In this document: positions 46,978-55,510 of the stretch, in pieces
How positions within the stretch are numbered: the stretch's first letter is position 1
How the letters are laid out: every line of letters begins with the position of its first letter
NCBI GenBank assembly: GCA_947259925.1
Contig: CAMYOG010000037.1
Location: 43,160 to 107,159 of the forward strand
Reading direction: 5' to 3'
DNA length: 64,000 nt
Origin: Thermoanaerobaculia bacterium
Lineage (GTDB): Bacteria > Acidobacteriota > Thermoanaerobaculia > Multivoradales > JAHEKO01
The notes under the pieces: generated by a model
Databases searched by the model: none
Told to the model about the DNA's origin: nothing
The model's input: the letters and a program-made list of their open reading frames with translations, nothing else
Made by a program: the position numbers and the translations under genes

Positions 46978-47586
46978 ATGAGCGATTCGAAACTGACTCT
47001 AAAGAGCCTGTTCATGAGCGACGACGGTAGGGACCGGGACTCCGTCGAAGGTAGCCCCTCGATGCTGGAAGTGCGACGGAGCTTCTCGGAAGAGCTGCCG
47101 AAGATCGGCTGGTCGGAGGTCGCGCAGGGGATCGACGACAAGGTTAATGACGTCTTGGAGATCCCCGTGGACGACGTCCTGGTCGCCAGCTGGGCGCAGT
47201 ATGAGCGCATTCGCGGATACGCCGACCCTCAGCGTCATCCCCCCGAGGAGACGATCCACGTGCCGATGGTCGACCACACCATCGAGTCGACCCACTCGCC
47301 TTCGGTAGAAGTGTTGATCCAGGGTACGGAGATCGCCAGTCTGAACTTCAACATCCAGCTCCGTCTGCGCGTCAAGGGCTGCACGCTGGAGATCCGCGGC
47401 GGCCGGATCATGAAGATCCTGTCGGGAACCTGTCAGGTGGGCGGCAGCTTGCACTGCGTCGTCAACACCAAGTTCAAGTCGCACCCGCTCTACGAGAAAT
47501 CGGTCGACTCGCGAGACCACGACATCGGCGGCGAGCTCGAGTTGGGCCAAGGCGTCGTCATTCCACCGGTAGCGGCGTCCGCCTGA
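46978..47586 (+). CDS. Cytosolic protein of unknown function, operon partner of the stalked protein
   Basis: 202 aa. No signal peptide or membrane helix. Acidic N-terminal half (LTLKSLFMSDDGRDRDSVEG, ELPKIGWSEVAQGIDDKVND), then a beta-strand-rich half (VDHTIESTHSPSVEVLIQGT, LNFNIQLRLRVKGCTLEIRG, IMKILSGTCQVGGSLHCVVN). ATG 46978 lies 11 nt after the surface-protein stop; CGAGAG is the only weak ribosome-binding candidate. The strand pattern suggests a beta-barrel or jelly-roll with three cysteines. No homologous family recognised. It converges on the hybrid histidine kinase ending at 47603. Confidence 0.65.
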   Translation: MSDSKLTLKSLFMSDDGRDRDSVEGSPSMLEVRRSFSEELPKIGWSEVAQGIDDKVNDVLEIPVDDVLVASWAQYERIRGYADPQRHPPEETIHVPMVDHTIESTHSPSVEVLIQGTEIASLNFNIQLRLRVKGCTLEIRGGRIMKILSGTCQVGGSLHCVVNTKFKSHPLYEKSVDSRDHDIGGELELGQGVVIPPVAASA

Positions 47587-47602
47587 TCGGCTCGGGTCCG
47601 CT

Positions 47603-49870
47603 TCAGATACCGAGGCCGCCGCTGTCGCTGTTCGGTGGTGGCTCCTGGAGCACCCGACGAACCTTCGATATCAGGCCCGAGGCCGTGAACGGCTTCTGCA
47701 GCAGCGGGATCGACGTCGGCAGCACCAGCTGCCGCTCGCGGCGAATCTCGGCAGGATAGCCCGACACGAACAGGAGGCGCAGCCCGGGGCGATTCGCCAG
47801 CAGGGTCTTGGCCAGCTCCACGCCGTCCATCTCGGGCATCACGACGTCGGTGATGACGAGATCGACCGCTTGCGGATCGTCCGCCAGCTGATCCAGAGCC
47901 GCACGACCGCCTGCGGCCTGCAGTACCTCGAAGCCGCCCCCCTTGAGAATCCGCACCGCCAGGCGTCGCACCTCGTCCTTGTCTTCCACCACCAGCAGCC
48001 GTGCGCTGTCGGTCTCGATGCTCGGATCGGGCTCCGGGATCTCCGTCTCGTCGTCCTCGAGGCCGTCCGCGGTCGGCAGCAGGACACGCACCGAGGTACC
48101 GGTCCCCGGGGTGCTCTCGATCGAGACCGCGCCCCCGCTCTGGGCGACGATGCCGTAGACCGTCGACAGCCCGAGACCGGTGCCCTGACCGCGCTCGCGC
48201 GTGGTGAAGAAGGGCTCGAACGCCTGCTCGAGCACCTGCTGGGTCATGCCACAACCGGTATCCGAGACCACCAGGCTGATGTACGGCCCGGGCTCGATGT
48301 CGAGCCGCGCCGCTTCCTTTCTGGTCAGGTAGATCCGCATGGTGCGCAGCTTGAGGGTGCCCCCACCCACCATCGCGTGGCGACTGTTGACGGCCAGGTT
48401 GACCAGGATCTGCTCGGTCTGACCGAGATCGGCCCGGGCCAGGCCGAGGTCGGGATCGAGGTCCACCTTGAACGTCACGTCCTCGCCGAGCATGCTGCTG
48501 AGCATGTCGCTGGTATCGAGGATGACCGCGTTGAGATCGAGCGCCTCCGGCCGCAGCACCTGACGGCGTCCGATCGCCAGCAGCTGACTGGTCAGATGCG
48601 CCGCCTTGCTGGCGGCGTTCTCGATGTGCCCGATCTGCGAGCGCGACTCCGGATCGACCAGGCTCTCGCGCAGCAGCTCGCCCCAACAGCGGATCACGGT
48701 CAGATAGTTGTTGAAGTCGTGAGCGATACCACCCGCCAGCCGCCCGATCGATTCGAGCCGCTGCGAGCGGAGCAGACGCTCCTCCGCCTCCTCCAACGAC
48801 TTGCGCGCTTCGCTCCGGTCCTCTTCGAGCACTCCCTGGTGAATCCACGCGATCACCCCGAGCACCGCCACGTACACCAGGCAGAAGAGCTCTCTGGGCA
48901 CCCGGGTGGCCGGATCGAGCAGGCCGAGCCCGAAGAACAGAAAGTGCACCACCGGCACGACTAGCGCGTAGACCGCCAACGGAGTAGCTCGCACCACGAT
49001 CTCGCCGTCGCGAGGAGTCGCTTCGACCTCGCGAACGGGACGATCGGCGAGCGGCAGATGTCGGGCTCTCGCGGCGAGGACGATCGCCAGCCAGGGCAAG
49101 TGGGAGAACAGCGAGTAACCGACGCCCAGGCCGTCGATCGAGACCACACCCTCGTACTGAAGGACCGAGACGAGATCCCGCACGGCGTAGAGAGCCATCG
49201 CGACGCCGAGCAGTGAGTAGAGGTACCGCCATCGCCCCCTCGACGTGTAGCCCGCATGGACCAGGCGGGCGAGCAGGAGGAGATCGAGGCTGAAGCGTAC
49301 GAGCAGCATCGGCGTGAACCCTCGCTCTCGCGAGACGAAGCTCAGGGACAGACCGAGCGGCTCCGGCAGCACGACGATGGCGAAGTAGGTGAGCAGACCG
49401 AAGAGCGCCGCCAGCCCGGCAGCCGACTCGAGCCGATGCCGCGAAGCCCTCAGAGTGTGCTGTACATCCAGATGCGGACGCTGATCGATGGCGAGTGCGA
49501 AGAGGAAATAGAACAGCACGTAGAGCAAATCGGTCACGAAGCTCGCCGAAAGCAGGGGCATTGGCGGGTCGAAGTAGAAGAAGAAGTCGACCGCCACCCA
49601 GCAGAGCCACGCCAGGGCCAGCAGATCCCAGAAGCGACGCTCGGGCGCACTGCGCAGCTGTCCACGACCCCACAGCAGGGCAGTCATCGTCAGCACCAGG
49701 ATGGCCGAGTCCGTCAGGGAGAGGAGTGCGCCCGGAGTCCAGGAGCTGCTCTGGGCGGCGATCACCACCATCACGAACACCCCGAGGAAGGCCAGACTCC
49801 CTTGGACCAGGCGATCCCGGATCAGTAGCCTGAAACTGGACATGAGCTCCGAATTCATGATTACGACCAT
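47603..49870 (-). CDS. Membrane hybrid sensor histidine kinase - receiver
   Basis: 755 aa. The first 310 residues contain about eight hydrophobic helices (MVVIAAQSSSWTPGALLSLT, FLFALAIDQRP, PLAVYALVVPVVHFLFFGLG), no known extracellular domain. HisKA with LESIGRLAGGIAHDFNNYLT (phospho-His in IAHDFNN), HATPase with the N box NLAVNSRHAM, DTGCGMT, and G-box GTGLGLSTVYGIV. C-terminal receiver: VVEDKDEVRRLA, acceptor Asp in DLVITDVVMPEMDG, Lys in LLQKPFTAS. Start uncertain: ATG 49870 sits directly on GGAG, and later ATGs at 49858 and 49843 are possible. Its start is 5 nt after the PstS-like gene, so probably one operon with it and the porin. Confidence 0.93.
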   Translation of the reverse strand: MVVIMNSELMSSFRLLIRDRLVQGSLAFLGVFVMVVIAAQSSSWTPGALLSLTDSAILVLTMTALLWGRGQLRSAPERRFWDLLALAWLCWVAVDFFFYFDPPMPLLSASFVTDLLYVLFYFLFALAIDQRPHLDVQHTLRASRHRLESAAGLAALFGLLTYFAIVVLPEPLGLSLSFVSRERGFTPMLLVRFSLDLLLLARLVHAGYTSRGRWRYLYSLLGVAMALYAVRDLVSVLQYEGVVSIDGLGVGYSLFSHLPWLAIVLAARARHLPLADRPVREVEATPRDGEIVVRATPLAVYALVVPVVHFLFFGLGLLDPATRVPRELFCLVYVAVLGVIAWIHQGVLEEDRSEARKSLEEAEERLLRSQRLESIGRLAGGIAHDFNNYLTVIRCWGELLRESLVDPESRSQIGHIENAASKAAHLTSQLLAIGRRQVLRPEALDLNAVILDTSDMLSSMLGEDVTFKVDLDPDLGLARADLGQTEQILVNLAVNSRHAMVGGGTLKLRTMRIYLTRKEAARLDIEPGPYISLVVSDTGCGMTQQVLEQAFEPFFTTRERGQGTGLGLSTVYGIVAQSGGAVSIESTPGTGTSVRVLLPTADGLEDDETEIPEPDPSIETDSARLLVVEDKDEVRRLAVRILKGGGFEVLQAAGGRAALDQLADDPQAVDLVITDVVMPEMDGVELAKTLLANRPGLRLLFVSGYPAEIRRERQLVLPTSIPLLQKPFTASGLISKVRRVLQEPPPNSDSGGLGI

Positions 49871-49875
49871 CTCCG

Positions 49876-50304
49876 TCAGTCCTCGACGGTCAGTTTCACT
49901 ACCCCTTCCAGCTCCTCCGAGTCGGTGATGTAGCCGACCGCACCGGGCGTCGAGCGGACGAACTCGATCACCGCCGCATCGCTCTCCAGCTCCCGGGGAG
50001 GCACGCCCCGCCCCGAAAAGATCATCCGCTTCCAGTAGACCTCGACGGTCACCACGCTCCTGCCGTGGACCAGCTCCGAGAACTCCTCGCGCGCCGCGCT
50101 GGAGGGGACCTGGTCCACCGGCTCGGCCCTGGTGCCGTCCGACCAGGTCCTGAGTCGCTTCAGGAAGATCTTCGACAGCTCCGCTCTGGTGATCGTCGTC
50201 ACCTTACTGCTCGGATGGATGATGATCTCCACCGGGCCTGCCAACATGGGTGCCGACAGGGCCAGCATCAGGACTCCGGCGAATCTGAGAGCGCTTGTCT
50301 TCAA
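49876..50304 (-). CDS. PstS-like periplasmic substrate-binding protein (short form)
   Basis: 142 aa from TTG 50304. Signal peptide (LKTSALRFAGVLMLALSAPMLA). The mature protein is half a PstS-like fold: VEIIIHPSSKVTTITRAELS, KIFLKRLRTWSDGTRAEPVD, EVYWKRMIFSGRGVPPRE and VEFVRSTPGAVGYITDSE. This resembles the single-domain phosphate-ABC-type binding proteins that accompany porins and sensor kinases rather than transporters. No permease or ATPase gene is next to it, so a sensing role is inferred. It stands between porin (13 nt upstream) and hybrid kinase (5 nt downstream). Confidence 0.85.
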   Translation of the reverse strand: MKTSALRFAGVLMLALSAPMLAGPVEIIIHPSSKVTTITRAELSKIFLKRLRTWSDGTRAEPVDQVPSSAAREEFSELVHGRSVVTVEVYWKRMIFSGRGVPPRELESDAAVIEFVRSTPGAVGYITDSEELEGVVKLTVED

Positions 50305-50317
50305 GCCGCCATCTTTC

Positions 50318-51526
50318 TCAGAAGCTGACCGAGAAGGCGAGGATCGCCCACTCGACCTCGACCGGCCCGCGACCGATGATGTCGTCCGGCACACCCGACT
50401 CGCCCAGCGGGAACTGCGTGTCCGCGGAGTGGAACTCCGCCCGGATCAGCAGATCGGAGCGGATCCGGTAGTTGATGCTGAGGGCGGTGTCCTCGTGCAG
50501 GTCGTCGAGCTGTGGGAACAGGTTCGCGTTGTCTCCGAGCGACGCTTCCTCGTGCTGTCCAAAGAGGCCTATCTGGGGGGTAATCCACACTCCCAGCTGG
50601 ACGTAGAACCCCTCCCGCTCGGCCGTGGCCGGAATCGACACCGGCATACCGAGGAACGCCGCGAAGTCCTGGTCGAACGTCGTTCGTCGGAACTCGGCTC
50701 GAAGCATCCACCGCTCGAGATTCGCATCGAGTGAGAGATGGTAGGCGTCCCAGCGGTCCTTCGTACCCCGAATCGAGTGGGGCCCATCGAGCAGCCAGGT
50801 GAGCGCCCCACCGCCTATCCGGAGACCATCGATCGGTGTGTCCAACCAGAGCTGCAAGCCCAGCCCGTCTTCGGCCCGCGCCTCCACATTGGCAATGCCG
50901 AACTCCTGGGTCGGATCGATCTGCTGCTGGAAGGTGTCCCAGCCGCCGTAGTAGAGATCGACCTCGAGACTCCAATCGGAGCGTGGAGCGATCGTCTGCG
51001 TCAACGAGACACCGTCGACGGTCTCGGCCGAATTGAGGACACCGGCGTAGAAGCTGATCGGGAGATTGAAGAAGGGGAGGAGGGTGCCGACGTCCCGCAC
51101 CTCGTTGTAGATCCCGAGCGGGACATTCAGCCGCCCGACCTTGACCGTGGCCGTGGGCGTGAACATCTTCTCGTAGAACGCCCAGTCGACCTCCAGCTCG
51201 TCGTGCTTGGGAAAGAGAAAGTCGTTGCCCCGCCGCTCGTGAGCCAGCTGGACGACGGCGGTGTCGGTCTCGGAGATCTCCCACCGGAATTGAATGGCGA
51301 TCTTCCGCAGGTCGGTCGTGCCGCCCTCGGTCGCTCCCTGGATGCTGCCGCGATCGCTCTCCCCGTACGCTTGCGTCAGGTAGCCGAAGATCTTGAGCTT
51401 CTCGGTAACATCCGCCGCCGGTAGAAGCGCGGGCCAGAGCAGGCCGAAGAGGGCGAAGGCCAGCCCACGTCGGAGCGGCCGGCAGGCGCCGCTTAATGGT
51501 GATGGACGAGGCCGCTCTGCTGTCAA
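50318..51526 (-). CDS. Outer-membrane porin-like beta-barrel protein
   Basis: 402 aa from TTG 51526, preceded by AAGGGAG at good spacing. Signal peptide with unusually long basic N-region (CRPLRRGLAFALFGLLWPAL, LLPAAD). Mature sequence has alternating amphipathic strands (LKIFGYLTQAYGESDRG, IAIQFRWEISETDTAVVQLA, LEVDLYYGGWDTFQQQIDP, ALSINYRIRSDLLIRAEFHS) and the C-terminal Phe (AILAFSVSF) required for outer-membrane assembly. No TonB box. Phosphate-selective or general porin is plausible given the neighbouring PstS-like gene. First gene of the sensory operon. Confidence 0.82.
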   Translation of the reverse strand: MTAERPRPSPLSGACRPLRRGLAFALFGLLWPALLPAADVTEKLKIFGYLTQAYGESDRGSIQGATEGGTTDLRKIAIQFRWEISETDTAVVQLAHERRGNDFLFPKHDELEVDWAFYEKMFTPTATVKVGRLNVPLGIYNEVRDVGTLLPFFNLPISFYAGVLNSAETVDGVSLTQTIAPRSDWSLEVDLYYGGWDTFQQQIDPTQEFGIANVEARAEDGLGLQLWLDTPIDGLRIGGGALTWLLDGPHSIRGTKDRWDAYHLSLDANLERWMLRAEFRRTTFDQDFAAFLGMPVSIPATAEREGFYVQLGVWITPQIGLFGQHEEASLGDNANLFPQLDDLHEDTALSINYRIRSDLLIRAEFHSADTQFPLGESGVPDDIIGRGPVEVEWAILAFSVSF

Positions 51527-51545
51527 GTTGGTGCTCCCTTCTGCC

Positions 51546-54101
51546 TCAACCCTGCTCTCCAGTACCCTCTCGCAAGTCCTCTCCTCCCCGATCCAACACC
51601 TCCCGGACCCTCTTCTCCATCTCCGTCAGATTGAACGGCTTCCGCAAGATTCGCTCCTTGACCACCCAGGAGCCCTGCTGCGTCGGCTGCTGATCGACGT
51701 AGCCGGTCATCCAGATCACCCTTGCCTCAGGGTGGATCCCGACGACCTGCTCCGCGAGCGCGCGACCGTCCATTCCCGGCAGGACGACGTCGGTCAGCAG
51801 GAGGTCGAGCCCACGACCGTCGGTCTCCAGAATCTCCAGAGCGGTCTCGGCGTCCTTGGCCATCACCACGTCGTACCCCTTCTCGCGCAGGGCCCTGCCG
51901 ATCACCAACTTGAGAATCTCCTCGTCCTCGACGACCAGGATGCGCTCGCCACCCCGCAGCTCTCGCACCGGCTCGAGGGCCTCGGCGGTGGGCGAGACCA
52001 CGGCATCGTGGACGACGAGCGGCAGGACCACCCGGAAGACCGACCCCTGCCCGGGCCGGCTGTCGACCTGGACGTCGCCACCGCTCTGCTTGACGATCCC
52101 GTAGACCGTAGCGAGGCCCAGACCGACCCCCTTCCCCTGCTCCTTGGTGGTGAAGAATGGGTCGAACACTCTGGCCACGGTCTCTCCGTCCATCCCACAT
52201 CCCGAGTCCGCTACCGACAGCTCCACGCACGGACCCTCGAGACCCAGGGCGGGCTCGGCTCCTCGCCCGCTCAGCTCCACGTTCCTGGTGGCGATCCGGA
52301 TCGACCCGCCAGCCGCTACCGCGTCGCGTGCGTTCAGAATCAGGTTCATCACGACCTGGTCCATCTGCACCGGATCGGCCTCGACCATCCCTAGATCCGG
52401 GTCGAGATCGACGGTGAGCTGCACGTTCTCGCTGATGGTGCGCCTGAGGATCTCCTCGAGGCTCGTCACGACCTCGTTCAGGCTCAGGACCTTCGGCTGC
52501 AGCAGTTGCTGGCGACTGAACGCCAAAAGCTGGTTGACCAGCTCGGCCGCGCGATCGGCGGTGTCTGCGACCTGCTTGAGGTCGTGGTAGAGCTCGCCCT
52601 CCCGGGGGCAGCGCTTGAGCGCCAGCGAGGCGTAGATCTTGATGCTCGTCAGCAGGTTGTTGAAGTCGTGCGCGACGCCACCGGAGAGCCTGCCCACGGC
52701 CTCCATCCTCTGAGCCTGGTGGAGCTTCTCCTCCAAGCTCTTGCGCTCGGTGATATCGCGCAGGATGCCGCGCAGATGCACCATCCCGGTCGATTCGTTG
52801 TGCATCGCGGTCGCCGTCTCGAGCACGACCAGGTCCGTCCCATCTCGCTTCTTCAGCCGAATCTCGGCGTCTTCGACGAAGCCCTTTTCCAGGATCTCGC
52901 GCACCACCCGCGGCCGGGTATCAGGGTCTGCATATAGATCGGTGGTCTTCAGCGCCTGCAGCGCCTCTTTCGACTCGAAACCGAACAGCTCGACCCCTGC
53001 CGGGTTGATGTCGAGCAGCTCGCCGTCCTCGGTGCTCACGTAGATCGCATCTCGAGAGCCCTCGAAGAGGGACCGATACCTCTCCTCGGACTCTCGCAAC
53101 CGGAGCTCGGTCCGCTTCCACTCGGTGATGTCGACGTAGGCCGCCCGGGTCCCCATCACGCGGCCGTCCTTGTCGACGTCCGGTACCGCCCGCATCAGCG
53201 TCTGGAGGACCTCGCCTTCTTTCGTGATCAGCTCGCGCTCCTGGAAGCCGGTCTGCCCCTTCATCGCTCGGCGGTAGCCTCCGCGCTCGAGCAGCTCCCG
53301 ACGCGAGCTCTCGGAGTAGAGCTCGGCCAGAGGGTGACCGATCACCTCCTCGCGCCGATAGCCGAGAGTCTCCAGCCAGGTCCGGTTGCAGTCGACGATC
53401 ACCGGCCTCTCTTCACTGCCGCGCGAGACCACGTACATCACCGGCGCCTGGTCGAAGAGCTCCTGGTAGCGCCGCTCCGCACCGGCGAGCCGCTCTCCGC
53501 TCCGCCGCCGCTCGGTGATGTCGTGCAGGTGATAGACGACGCCCGGCCCGCTCTCGAGCTCCACCGGATAGAAGCCGGCCCAGAACGTCCCCGGCATCCT
53601 CAGGTTGCTCACCTCCGCTTCGAATCGCTCACCGCACAGCGCCGCCCGCGCGCCAGCGATACCCTTCCCTCCCCCTTCGGCGAAGATCAGCTCGATCGCG
53701 CGCTTACCGACAACCTGCTCGAACGATCTCCCCAGGCCGGTGCACAGCGCCCGATTCGCACGCAAGACACGTCCCGAAGCCGAGGCGATCAGGATCGGAT
53801 CGTCCATCGCGTCCACCGTGCTCTCCCACTCCACCTTCGCCTGCTCTACCTGCCTGCGAAGCTCCTCGTTCGCCTTCACCAGCTCCCGGCGCTCGGCGAT
53901 CCGATCGGCGACCCATCGGAGACGCTCGGGCTCCACCGGCTTGGACAGCAAGCCGACCGTCGAACGCCGCACAACACGGCTCAGCTCCCCAGGCGTCGCG
54001 TTGCCACTCACCACCAGGAAGTCCGCTTCGGGCAGCTGCTCTTCCATCGTCGGCAGCAGCTCGAGCCCTCCCATGTCCGGGAGCTTCAGGTCGAGAATCA
54101 C
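51546..54101 (-). CDS. PAS-containing hybrid histidine kinase (main open frame)
   Basis: 851-aa open frame starting at GTG 54101 inside a receiver domain, so its natural N-terminus is missing. It begins ILDLKLPDMGG (acceptor Asp) and the rest of that receiver (LLSKPVEPERLRWVADRI). Three PAS domains follow (VDAMDDPILIASASGRVLRA; ELFDQAPVMYVVSRGSEERP; LFEGSRDAIYVSTEDGELLD). HisKA: GRLSGGVAHDFNNLLTSIKI; HATPase: NLILNARDAV, DSGCGMDGE, GVGLGLATVYGIV. C-terminal receiver with VVEDEEILKLVI, acceptor Asp in LLLTDVVLPGMDG. No membrane helix: cytosolic. The missing 45 residues occur just upstream in another frame. Confidence 0.93.
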   Translation of the reverse strand: MILDLKLPDMGGLELLPTMEEQLPEADFLVVSGNATPGELSRVVRRSTVGLLSKPVEPERLRWVADRIAERRELVKANEELRRQVEQAKVEWESTVDAMDDPILIASASGRVLRANRALCTGLGRSFEQVVGKRAIELIFAEGGGKGIAGARAALCGERFEAEVSNLRMPGTFWAGFYPVELESGPGVVYHLHDITERRRSGERLAGAERRYQELFDQAPVMYVVSRGSEERPVIVDCNRTWLETLGYRREEVIGHPLAELYSESSRRELLERGGYRRAMKGQTGFQERELITKEGEVLQTLMRAVPDVDKDGRVMGTRAAYVDITEWKRTELRLRESEERYRSLFEGSRDAIYVSTEDGELLDINPAGVELFGFESKEALQALKTTDLYADPDTRPRVVREILEKGFVEDAEIRLKKRDGTDLVVLETATAMHNESTGMVHLRGILRDITERKSLEEKLHQAQRMEAVGRLSGGVAHDFNNLLTSIKIYASLALKRCPREGELYHDLKQVADTADRAAELVNQLLAFSRQQLLQPKVLSLNEVVTSLEEILRRTISENVQLTVDLDPDLGMVEADPVQMDQVVMNLILNARDAVAAGGSIRIATRNVELSGRGAEPALGLEGPCVELSVADSGCGMDGETVARVFDPFFTTKEQGKGVGLGLATVYGIVKQSGGDVQVDSRPGQGSVFRVVLPLVVHDAVVSPTAEALEPVRELRGGERILVVEDEEILKLVIGRALREKGYDVVMAKDAETALEILETDGRGLDLLLTDVVLPGMDGRALAEQVVGIHPEARVIWMTGYVDQQPTQQGSWVVKERILRKPFNLTEMEKRVREVLDRGGEDLREGTGEQG

Positions 54102-54235
54102 GATCTCGTCGGCGCGAGCGCTACACCCCCCGAGTCAGCGAAGTCGACCACGAACGGCCCAGCCGCCAGCGCATCGCCGATCGACTCGCACGCCTCTCGG
54201 TCCTCATCGACCACTAGCACTGGCAGAGCTGTCAC
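54098..54235 (-). pseudogene. N-terminal receiver fragment of the PAS hybrid kinase, out of frame
   Basis: GTG 54235, preceded by AAAGGGG at 7 nt, encodes 45 residues beginning TALPVLVVDEDREACESIGD (acidic pocket Asp10/Glu11/Asp12) and ending at TGA 54100-54098. The stop overlaps GTG 54101, which opens the main frame (GTGA overlap). Joining needs a one-base gain on the coding strand; the likely site is a run of six G (forward C-run 54126-54131). The receiver would still be six or seven residues short between this half and the acceptor Asp, so a longer 3n+1 deletion is also possible. Confidence 0.75.
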
Positions 54236-54286
54236 GCACGATCCCCTTTACATCGAGACGCTTTAGCGCAGCGTCCCTCAGCTCAC

Positions 54287-54304
54287 GTCACGACTTTTCG
54301 TGAC
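54287..54304. promoter_or_regulatory. Hairpin GTCACGA-CTTT-TCGTGAC in the kinase promoter region
   Basis: Seven-bp perfect arms and a 4-nt loop, about 50 bp upstream of the kinase start. Could be an operator for the minus-strand kinase gene. Confidence 0.4.
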
Positions 54305-54527
54305 TTCGCACAATTAGAAAGATTGCACTCCTTCATCTCGAGCGATGTGCAACAACAAAAAAGCTACCACGCCCTGCCACCTCTTGTTGTGAAGTCTGAC
54401 CCTAACCCTCGATTAACAAAGAACCCTGACCGATGCGCCGATGTCGGGCGGCCTCCGAAAACCTCAACTCTCATCGACTTCCTTCTCCGCGCCCGCCGAT
54501 CGCGACCGGCGCACCGTCGACCCTTCT

Positions 54528-54581
54528 TGTAGGCCTTTTCCTACAGAGCTCCACGGCCAATACCTACAAGCCTTGTAGGCA
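54528..54581. promoter_or_regulatory. Array of CTTGTAGG half-sites in inverted orientation
   Basis: CTTGTAGG occurs at 54528-54535 and 54574-54581; its complement CCTACAAG at 54565-54572 forms a 17-bp palindrome (one-base centre) with the latter. A further CCTACA at 54542-54547 pairs with the first copy over a 6-bp spacer. Two dyads about 30 bp apart, 130-185 bp upstream of the promoter hexamers, look like binding sites of a dimeric activator such as the LuxR regulator itself. Confidence 0.6.
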
Positions 54582-54686
54582 CGGACTGATGAGAGGAAGG
54601 GGCCTGGGCGGCTACACTAGGTGTGTGCGACGGTGGGGACTCGGGACATCCACTCGCAGAGCGCCGCAACTGCGGCGGATATTTGT

Positions 54687-54715
54687 TACTAAATCTCGAG
54701 ACAGGTCGTTATAAT
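54687..54715 (+). promoter_or_regulatory. Sigma-70-type promoter of the LuxR-family regulator
   Basis: TATAAT (54710-54715) with TTACTA 17 bp upstream (54687-54692). The predicted start near 54722 gives a leader of about 44 nt ahead of ATG 54766. The -35 is a poor match (three of six), which fits activator dependence. Confidence 0.6.
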
Positions 54716-54765
54716 CGACGTCAGAATCTTGCAACAAAGCGGGTCGGACAAGGGGGGAGGACGAC

Positions 54766-55407
54766 ATGATCCGTCTGATGATCGCGGATGATCACCCGGT
54801 CGTACGTGAGGGGCTGCGGCGGCTCGTGTCGGAGGCTCCCGACATGACTGTGGTCGCCGAAGCAGGCACCGGTGGCGAGGTTCTGGAGCACTCCGACCGC
54901 CCCGATCTCGACGTGCTGCTGCTCGACATCTCGATGCCCGGGCCGGGCTTTCTCGAGGTGATGCGGGCGTTGCGCGAGGGCGAGCGACATCTGCCGGTTC
55001 TGGTTCTGAGCGCCCACTCCGAGGACCGCTACGCGGTGCGCGCGCTCCGGTCCGGCGCCGCCGGATATCTGACCAAGAATCACTCGCCCGAAGAGCTGGT
55101 TGGCGCGATCCGCAAGGTGTACGGCGGCGGTCGCTACGTGACCGAGTCGCTGGCCGAGAAGTGGGCCTTCGTGGTCGGTGACGAGTCCGACGTGCCCGGT
55201 CATCAGAAGCTCTCGGACCGCGAGTATCAGGTGCTCGTGCTGCTGGCCAATGGCAAGCTGGTCAAGGAGATCGCGGCCGAGCTCGAGCTCAGTCCGAAGA
55301 CCGTCAGCACGTATCGCACCCGGATTCTCGAGAAGCTGGAGCTCGACAGCACCGCCGAGCTGGTCCGATACGCGCTCGAGCACGACCTGCTGGAGACCCT
55401 CCCCTAG
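54766..55407 (+). CDS. NarL/FixJ-type response regulator with LuxR HTH
   Basis: 213 aa. Receiver: MIRLMIADDHPVVREGLRRL with Asp9/Asp10, acceptor Asp in LDVLLLDISMPG, Lys in GYLTKNHSPEEL. C-terminal LuxR helix-turn-helix: KLSDREYQVLVLLANGKLVK, EIAAELELSPKTVSTYRTRI. GGGGGGAGG 7 nt before ATG 54766. Divergent from the PAS hybrid kinase and 5 kb from the second hybrid kinase; neither kinase has its own output domain, so this regulator is the nearest candidate output (inference). Confidence 0.95.
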   Translation: MIRLMIADDHPVVREGLRRLVSEAPDMTVVAEAGTGGEVLEHSDRPDLDVLLLDISMPGPGFLEVMRALREGERHLPVLVLSAHSEDRYAVRALRSGAAGYLTKNHSPEELVGAIRKVYGGGRYVTESLAEKWAFVVGDESDVPGHQKLSDREYQVLVLLANGKLVKEIAAELELSPKTVSTYRTRILEKLELDSTAELVRYALEHDLLETLP

Positions 55408-55510
55408 GGCGAGCGGCGCGACCCCTCGTAGGGACCTCGACCGGCCGATAGCGTTGAGCTAGAGTAGGCTGGTCCGTCCACAGATTGAGCCGCTTGGCAC
55501 GGAGGTTCTC

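Larger units (their letters stand above)
54236..54765. other. 530-bp intergenic region between divergent kinase and LuxR regulator genes
   Basis: The longest non-coding gap in the window. It is AT-richer than its neighbours over 54300-54420. It contains a hairpin (54287-54304), CTTGTAGG inverted repeats (54528-54581) and a TATAAT promoter (54687-54715), described separately. I found no credible protein-coding frame or tRNA in it; a small RNA between 54300 and 54520 cannot be excluded. Confidence 0.7.

Noticed and set aside
54300..54520. Small protein gene in the AT-richer intergenic stretch
   Set aside because: The only open frame (from 54323, 69 codons) has no ribosome binding site and no protein-like composition.
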